10,183 bases of DNA, taken from the NCBI GenBank assembly GCA_964543995.1, contig CAZJBB010000112.1, positions 1 through 10,183 on the forward strand, given 5' to 3'. The position numbers and the translations under genes are program-made. Source of the stretch: CAIXTV01 sp964543995. GTDB lineage: Bacteria > Bacteroidota > Bacteroidia > Bacteroidales > CAIXTV01. How positions within the stretch are numbered: the stretch's first letter is position 1; every line of letters begins with the position of its first letter. Shown piece by piece: positions 6,474 through 10,183 of the stretch. The notes below the pieces were generated by a model. It was not told where the DNA came from. It did not search any database and saw only the letters and a program-made list of their open reading frames with translations.

Positions 6474-7765
6474 ATAAACTAATTATCATTGCAATTTTAT
6501 TTACCCCATTGCTCGTAAATGCTCAAAACAACCTGAGTTTATCCAACGCTATTGATATGGCTCTGAAAAACAATTTGGACATTCAATTGGCAAAGAATAA
6601 TGTTCGTATAGCTAAAATGACGAACAGTTTTGGTATGGCGGGTGGATTACCTTACATTTATGCCAATGCTGCCGACAATATTGTATCCAACAGCACCATT
6701 CAAAAGTATAATACAGGGATAAAAACCACCACAACAGGTACCTTCGGAAATACTATGAATGGAGGCATCAATGCCAACATTACCTTATTTAATGGGTTTA
6801 AGGTCTTGGCTACTAAAAAACGCTTGAGTTTGATTCAGCAACAAAGTGAGGTAGAGTTTAACGGACAGGTTCAAACCATCATTGCAAATGTAATGTTAAA
6901 GTACTACGACATTATCCGGCAGCAAAGCTTTTTGAAAATCGCACAAAGTTCCTTGGATGTTTCAAGAAAAAAATTGGATATCATTAACGAAAAAAATTCC
7001 GTGGGCATGGCCAACGGGGTTGAATTACTTCAAGCTCAGGCAGATGTAAACTCTTCTGAACAAAACCTCGCCTTACAACAATTAAGTATTGAGCAAAGCA
7101 AAGCCGATTTGCTATTGCTTATGCATTCAGCAACTTCAAATTCAATAAACATTAACGATACTATTTCAATTGACAGCAGTTTGCAACTTGATTCCATTAA
7201 GGCATATATTGCAAGCAATCCTCAACTTAAAGCGGCCGGACAACAAATAAAAATTAGTGAGCAATTGCTTAAAGAAACCTCAGCTTTGCGACTTCCGGTA
7301 TTGAAATTGAATTCCGCTTACAATTTTAGCGGTTATGACTATAATTCCGGTTATTCCTTGTTTTACCAAAATTATGGACCCTCAGCAGGATTAAGTTTGC
7401 AAATTCCTATTTATAACGGAAGTATATTTAACACCCAACGTTCTATCGCCAAACTGAATGTGAGCAATGCTAAGTTGGAGAAAGAGCGCTTGGAAAGCAG
7501 TTTATTAACGTCGGTGAGTAAAATGTATCAATCCTATGCAACTACGCTCCTTCAGATTGCTTCACAACAAAAAAGTTATGTTCTTGCCCAAAAGCTGATG
7601 GATTTGGTACTTCAAAATTTCGCATTAAAACAAGCTACCATTTTAGATGTAAAAACAGCTCAATCAACTTTTGAAAGTGCTGCCTATCAGTTAGTGAATC
7701 TTCAGTATGCTGCAAAAGCCACAGAAATTCAACTTAAAGCCATGATTTTCAAACTAAGTTATTAG
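6464..7765 (+). CDS. TolC-family outer-membrane efflux protein
   Basis: A 433-residue outer-membrane channel that completes the tripartite pump. The signal peptide spans residues 1-20 with likely cleavage after VNA, before Gln21. There is no lipobox, so it is not an OprM-type lipoprotein. The two OEP repeats can be aligned: SLSNAIDMALKNNLDIQLA (26-44) opens the first and IKAYIASNPQLKAAGQQI (245-262) the second. The membrane-strand motifs INANITLFNG (102-111) and LSLQIPIYNG (310-319) correspond, as do the coiled-coil segments at about 181-206 and 388-415. The ATG at 6464 is preferred because the ATG at 6453 leads only to a four-codon frame. The gene starts 17 bp after the transporter stop and is the last of the operon. 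The stop TAG (7763-7765) lies within a small AU-rich hairpin. Confidence 0.93.
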   Translation: MKPHKLIIIAILFTPLLVNAQNNLSLSNAIDMALKNNLDIQLAKNNVRIAKMTNSFGMAGGLPYIYANAADNIVSNSTIQKYNTGIKTTTTGTFGNTMNGGINANITLFNGFKVLATKKRLSLIQQQSEVEFNGQVQTIIANVMLKYYDIIRQQSFLKIAQSSLDVSRKKLDIINEKNSVGMANGVELLQAQADVNSSEQNLALQQLSIEQSKADLLLLMHSATSNSININDTISIDSSLQLDSIKAYIASNPQLKAAGQQIKISEQLLKETSALRLPVLKLNSAYNFSGYDYNSGYSLFYQNYGPSAGLSLQIPIYNGSIFNTQRSIAKLNVSNAKLEKERLESSLLTSVSKMYQSYATTLLQIASQQKSYVLAQKLMDLVLQNFALKQATILDVKTAQSTFESAAYQLVNLQYAAKATEIQLKAMIFKLSY

Positions 7766-7774
7766 TTTATTTTC
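7751..7774 (+). terminator. Weak candidate terminator of the efflux operon
   Basis: AAACTAA (7751-7757) and TTAGTTT (7762-7768) form a perfect 7-bp stem with a four-base loop across the TolC-family stop codon, followed by T-rich ATTTT. The stem is almost all A-T, so termination would be weak unless helped by convergent transcription. Confidence 0.35.
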
Positions 7775-7777
7775 CAG

Positions 7778-7794
7778 AAAAAATTCCCGAGAAT
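7778..7794 (-). terminator. Weak candidate terminator of the copper operon
   Basis: Read on the minus strand, ATTC-TCGG-GAAT (7794-7783) forms a four-pair hairpin that runs into a T tract (7783-7778), just after the HMA gene stop codon. The stem is short. It is listed because position and T-run are right and because the 33-bp convergent junction offers nothing better. Confidence 0.3.
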
Positions 7795-7798
7795 ATTC

Positions 7799-8011
7799 TT
7801 ACACCAACTCTTCAATCGAGAAACCGACTTTCTTTACAATATCCTTAACCTGATCGGCATTCAAACTTTCAGTTTCAACAGTTAGAATTTTTTCGGGGTT
7901 TTGAGTATCAAGTTCCCAATCGTTGATGCCTTTTTCGCTATCAAGGAATGGAGTTACTTTTGCAATGCAACCACTGCAGTTAATGTTGGTTTTGAATTTT
8001 AAATATTTCAT
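7799..8011 (-). CDS. Stand-alone HMA-domain protein, probable copper chaperone (CopZ-like)
   Basis: A 70-residue single HMA domain, the normal size of an Atx1/CopZ metallochaperone, with the beta-alpha-beta-beta-alpha-beta pattern. The metal-binding pair is Cys12 and Cys15 in NINCSGC. The usual Met two residues before the first Cys (GMTCxxC) is replaced by Ile, while the CxxC spacing is kept. A conserved C-terminal KKVGF replaces the Tyr/Phe loop seen in bacterial CopZ proteins. It starts 10 bp after the copper ATPase stop codon on the same strand, so the two are almost surely one transcript. It likely carries or buffers Cu(I) in the cytosol for that ATPase. No signal peptide is seen. It could instead be a regulator-like HMA protein of Bacteroidota copper loci. 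Confidence 0.88.
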   Translation of the reverse strand: MKYLKFKTNINCSGCIAKVTPFLDSEKGINDWELDTQNPEKILTVETESLNADQVKDIVKKVGFSIEELV

Positions 8012-8021
8012 TTGTTGTATT

Positions 8022-10138
8022 TTATATTTTTTTGAATTTCAATCGAATGCTATTGCTGACCACGCTCACCGAGCTCAGTGCCATGGCTGCTCCTGCAATC
8101 ATGGGATTGAGCAAAAATCCATGTATGGGATACAAAATGCCGGCAGCAATGGGAATCCCTATCAGGTTGTAGATGAATGCCCAAAATAAATTTTGATGTA
8201 TGGTATTTACAGTGAGTTTAGAGAGATTTATGGCTTTTGAAATTAATAATAAATCAGAAGAAATCAGGGTCATTTTAGCTACATCCATGGCAATATCCGA
8301 GCCTTTACCCATAGCAATGCTCACATCCGCTTGAGCTAAGGCCTGAGAGTCGTTAATCCCGTCTCCTACCATTGCTACAATCTTCCCCTGGCTTTGGAGT
8401 TCTTTAATGAAATTGGCTTTATCAGAGGGCATCATACTTGACTTATAATGTTGTAATCCGGTTTGATGGGCAACAGCTCTCGCTGTTTGTGCTTGATCGC
8501 CCGTAAGCATATACACTTCGATGCCACGATTTTGCATACACTGAATCGCTTCTTTGGAAGTCGGTTTTATTTTATCGGCAAGGGCTAAAGTCATCAAGAG
8601 CTTATTGTCATCAGAAAAATACACCAAGGTCTTCGCCTCCGCTTGGAGTTGATCTGCCAATCCAATTTCACCGTCCGTAAGTTCAATGCCATTTTCTTTC
8701 ATTAAGGCTAAGTTTCCAACAAAGTAATTCTTGCCCTGTACCCTAGCTTTTATTCCCCGACCTGTAATGCTCTCAATGTGGGATAATTCCATCGGCTGTA
8801 TGTTTTCTGTTTTCAGCTTATCGGCAATGGCTTCGGCTAAAGGATGTTCAGATTGGATTTCAATTGTGAGTAATATCTGTTTTAAAAGCCCCGGTTCTCC
8901 TGAATTCACAAAAAGGTCCATAAGCTGTGGTTTGCCTTCGGTAATGGTTCCTGTTTTATCTAAAATAAGCACTTCTATTTTCTTGGTTAATTCCAAGCTC
9001 TCAGCGTCTTTTATTAATATGCCATTTTCAGCTCCTTTTCCCATGCCGACCATAATGGCTGTTGGGGTAGCCAAACCCAAAGCACAAGGGCATGCAATCA
9101 CCAAAACGGTTACCATTGATATCAGGGCTTGGGATAGCGCATTTTCGCCGCCAAACATCATCCATAAACAAAAAGTAAGCAAAGAGATACTCATTACGAT
9201 TGGAACGAAAATTCCGGCGATTTTATCTACCGTTTTTTGAACGGGTGCTTTGCTCCCTTGAGCTTGCTGCACCATTTTGATAATTTGGGCCAATATGGTT
9301 TCTCCCCCCACTTTCAAAGCTTTAATTTTAAAACTGCCTTTTTGATTTAGCGTACCCGCATAAACAGGATCAGTTGCTTTTTTTTCTACCGCCATGGGTT
9401 CTCCGGTAATCATACTTTCATCTACAAAGGAAATGCCTTCAATAAGTTCTCCATCCACAGGAATTTTATCGCCCGGCTTTACTAAAAGAAGATCTCCTAC
9501 CTTAACTTTCGAAATGGGAATTTCGGTTTCGTAACCTTCATTATTTAAAATAAAAACCGTTTGGGGCTGTAATCCCATGAGTTTTTTTATAGCCGAAGTG
9601 GTATTGGATTTGGCTTTTTCTTCAAGTACTTTTCCCAACAAAATAAAGGCGATAACTCCTGAGGAAGCTTCGAAATATACGTGGGGGTGTATGCCCCTAT
9701 TGTGCCAAAACTCCTGAAAAAACGTATTGAAGGTACTGAATAAAAAAGCGATCCCGGTGCTGAGTGCGACCAAGGTATCCATAGTAGCATTAAGATGTTT
9801 CGCTTGACGGAAGGCATTGATAAAAAAGCCTCTACCAAACCAAATCACTACGGGTAGGGTAAGAATAAACATGACCAAATTCGCATAGCGCCAATCCATA
9901 AAAAACATACCTAAAATAACTACGGGAACTGAGAACTCCATTGCCCAAAAAGCTTTTACTTTTAAATCATGATACAAGTTTTGTTTGAGTTCCTCTTTCA
10001 ACTCCGTCCCTTGCTCCGCTTCAATAATCATATCGTAGCCTACCGATTGCAAAGCGGTTTTCATATCATTAAGGCTTATCTGATTTGGGTCATACTCCAA
10101 ACTTGCCTCACCATTAGCATAATTCACTGAAACGCTGT
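8022..10138 (-). CDS. copA: Copper-exporting P1B-1-type ATPase, N-terminus missing
   Basis: Pumps Cu(I) across the inner membrane using ATP. About 704 genuine residues remain. The fragment opens with the second half of an HMA domain (SVNYANGEASLEYDP, ending SVGYDM); its CxxC half and the true start lie outside the window. Then come four membrane helices and the A-domain with TGE (9399-9407). TM6 carries Cys-Pro-Cys (9084-9092) in CPCALGLATP. The phosphorylated Asp sits in DKTGT (codon 8958-8960), with the nucleotide-domain His-Pro (8841-8846, in SEHPLA) and hinge GDGIND (8349-8366) following. The Cu(I) class signatures N(x)6YN(x)4P (8151-8192) and MALSS (8070-8084) are intact, so copper or silver, not zinc, is the likely cargo. 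The frame can be read to a GTG at 10172, but residues before the Ser at 10134-10136 derive wholly or partly from sequencing adapter. The HMA chaperone gene follows after 10 bp. Confidence 0.95.
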
Positions 10139-10183
10139 AGATCGGAAGAGCACACGTCTGAACTCCAGTCACCTGAAGCTATC
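10139..10183 (+). other. Illumina TruSeq adapter and index (sequencing artefact)
   Basis: From 10139 the sequence is the TruSeq read-1 3' adapter, beginning AGATCGGAAGAGC and complete over 34 bases to 10172. It is followed by the 8-base index CTGAAGCT (10173-10180; I recall this as TruSeq HT D707) and ATC, the first bases of the downstream flow-cell segment. It is untrimmed adapter at a contig end and not genomic DNA. Its reverse strand translates to MTGVQTCALPI, which falsely extends the copper ATPase frame. Confidence 0.98.

Noticed and set aside
7923..8189. Plus-strand frame across the HMA gene and the copA 3' end
   Set aside because: It runs opposite two real genes, covers the CxxC loop codons of the HMA protein, and has a composition unlike a protein.
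8731..9240. Plus-strand reading frame of 169 codons within the copper ATPase gene
   Set aside because: It lies opposite strongly conserved ATPase motifs (CPC, DKTGT) and has no family resemblance or promoter; it is a shadow of the real gene.
10137..10172. GTG at 10172 as the start of the copper ATPase
   Set aside because: The codons from 10172 down to the one at 10137-10139 lie wholly or partly in Illumina adapter sequence.
1..10183. CRISPR array, insertion sequence, phage gene or toxin-antitoxin pair
   Set aside because: No regularly spaced repeats, transposase, integrase, phage-like or toxin-like products were found; gene content is ordinary metabolism and export.

Overview
The window reads as a stretch of Bacteroidota (Bacteroidetes) chromosome. 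The base composition is AT-rich, none of the visible starts has a clear Shine-Dalgarno sequence, one promoter has a perfect TAnnTTTG -7 element typical of the phylum, and the protein sequences have Bacteroidota character. The last 45 bases are not biological: they are an Illumina TruSeq adapter plus index, so the genomic sequence ends at 10138. The window is cut at both ends, inside icd on the left and inside copA on the right. An assembled short-read (perhaps metagenomic) contig is likely.

Layout, left to right. (1) 1-833, +: the C-terminal two thirds of an NADP-dependent isocitrate dehydrogenase (icd). (2) 834-1022: a gene-free spacer holding a notable 19-bp inverted repeat (arms 856-874 and 956-974) flanked by AACTAT direct repeats. 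(3) 1023-1706, +: a six-repeat TPR protein, closed by a good intrinsic terminator (1726-1757). (4) 1771-7765, +: a self-contained efflux operon made of a MarR-family regulator, a lipoprotein RND adaptor, an HAE1/AcrB-type RND transporter and a TolC-family outer-membrane protein. A 27-bp near-perfect palindrome and a -7 box stand in front of it. (5) 7766-7798: a 33-bp convergent junction with two weak back-to-back hairpins. (6) 7799-10138, -: a copper export pair, a Cu(I) P1B-1 ATPase (5'-truncated) followed 10 bp downstream by a 70-aa stand-alone HMA metallochaperone.

How the genes work together. The MarR protein probably represses its own operon by binding the palindrome over the -33 region. 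Release by a ligand would raise expression of a complete tripartite pump that moves lipophilic or toxic compounds from the inner membrane or periplasm to the outside. Next to it, and convergent, the copper ATPase would move Cu(I) from the cytoplasm to the periplasm, with the small HMA protein handling copper in the cytosol. The two export systems are neighbours but are transcribed separately; nothing in the sequence shows joint control.

I see no new kind of system here. The points most worth a second look are the adapter-derived false N-terminus of the copper ATPase, the inverted repeat after icd, the MarR operator-promoter arrangement, and an 11-bp tandem duplication that gives the TolC-family gene a four-codon upstream reading frame.
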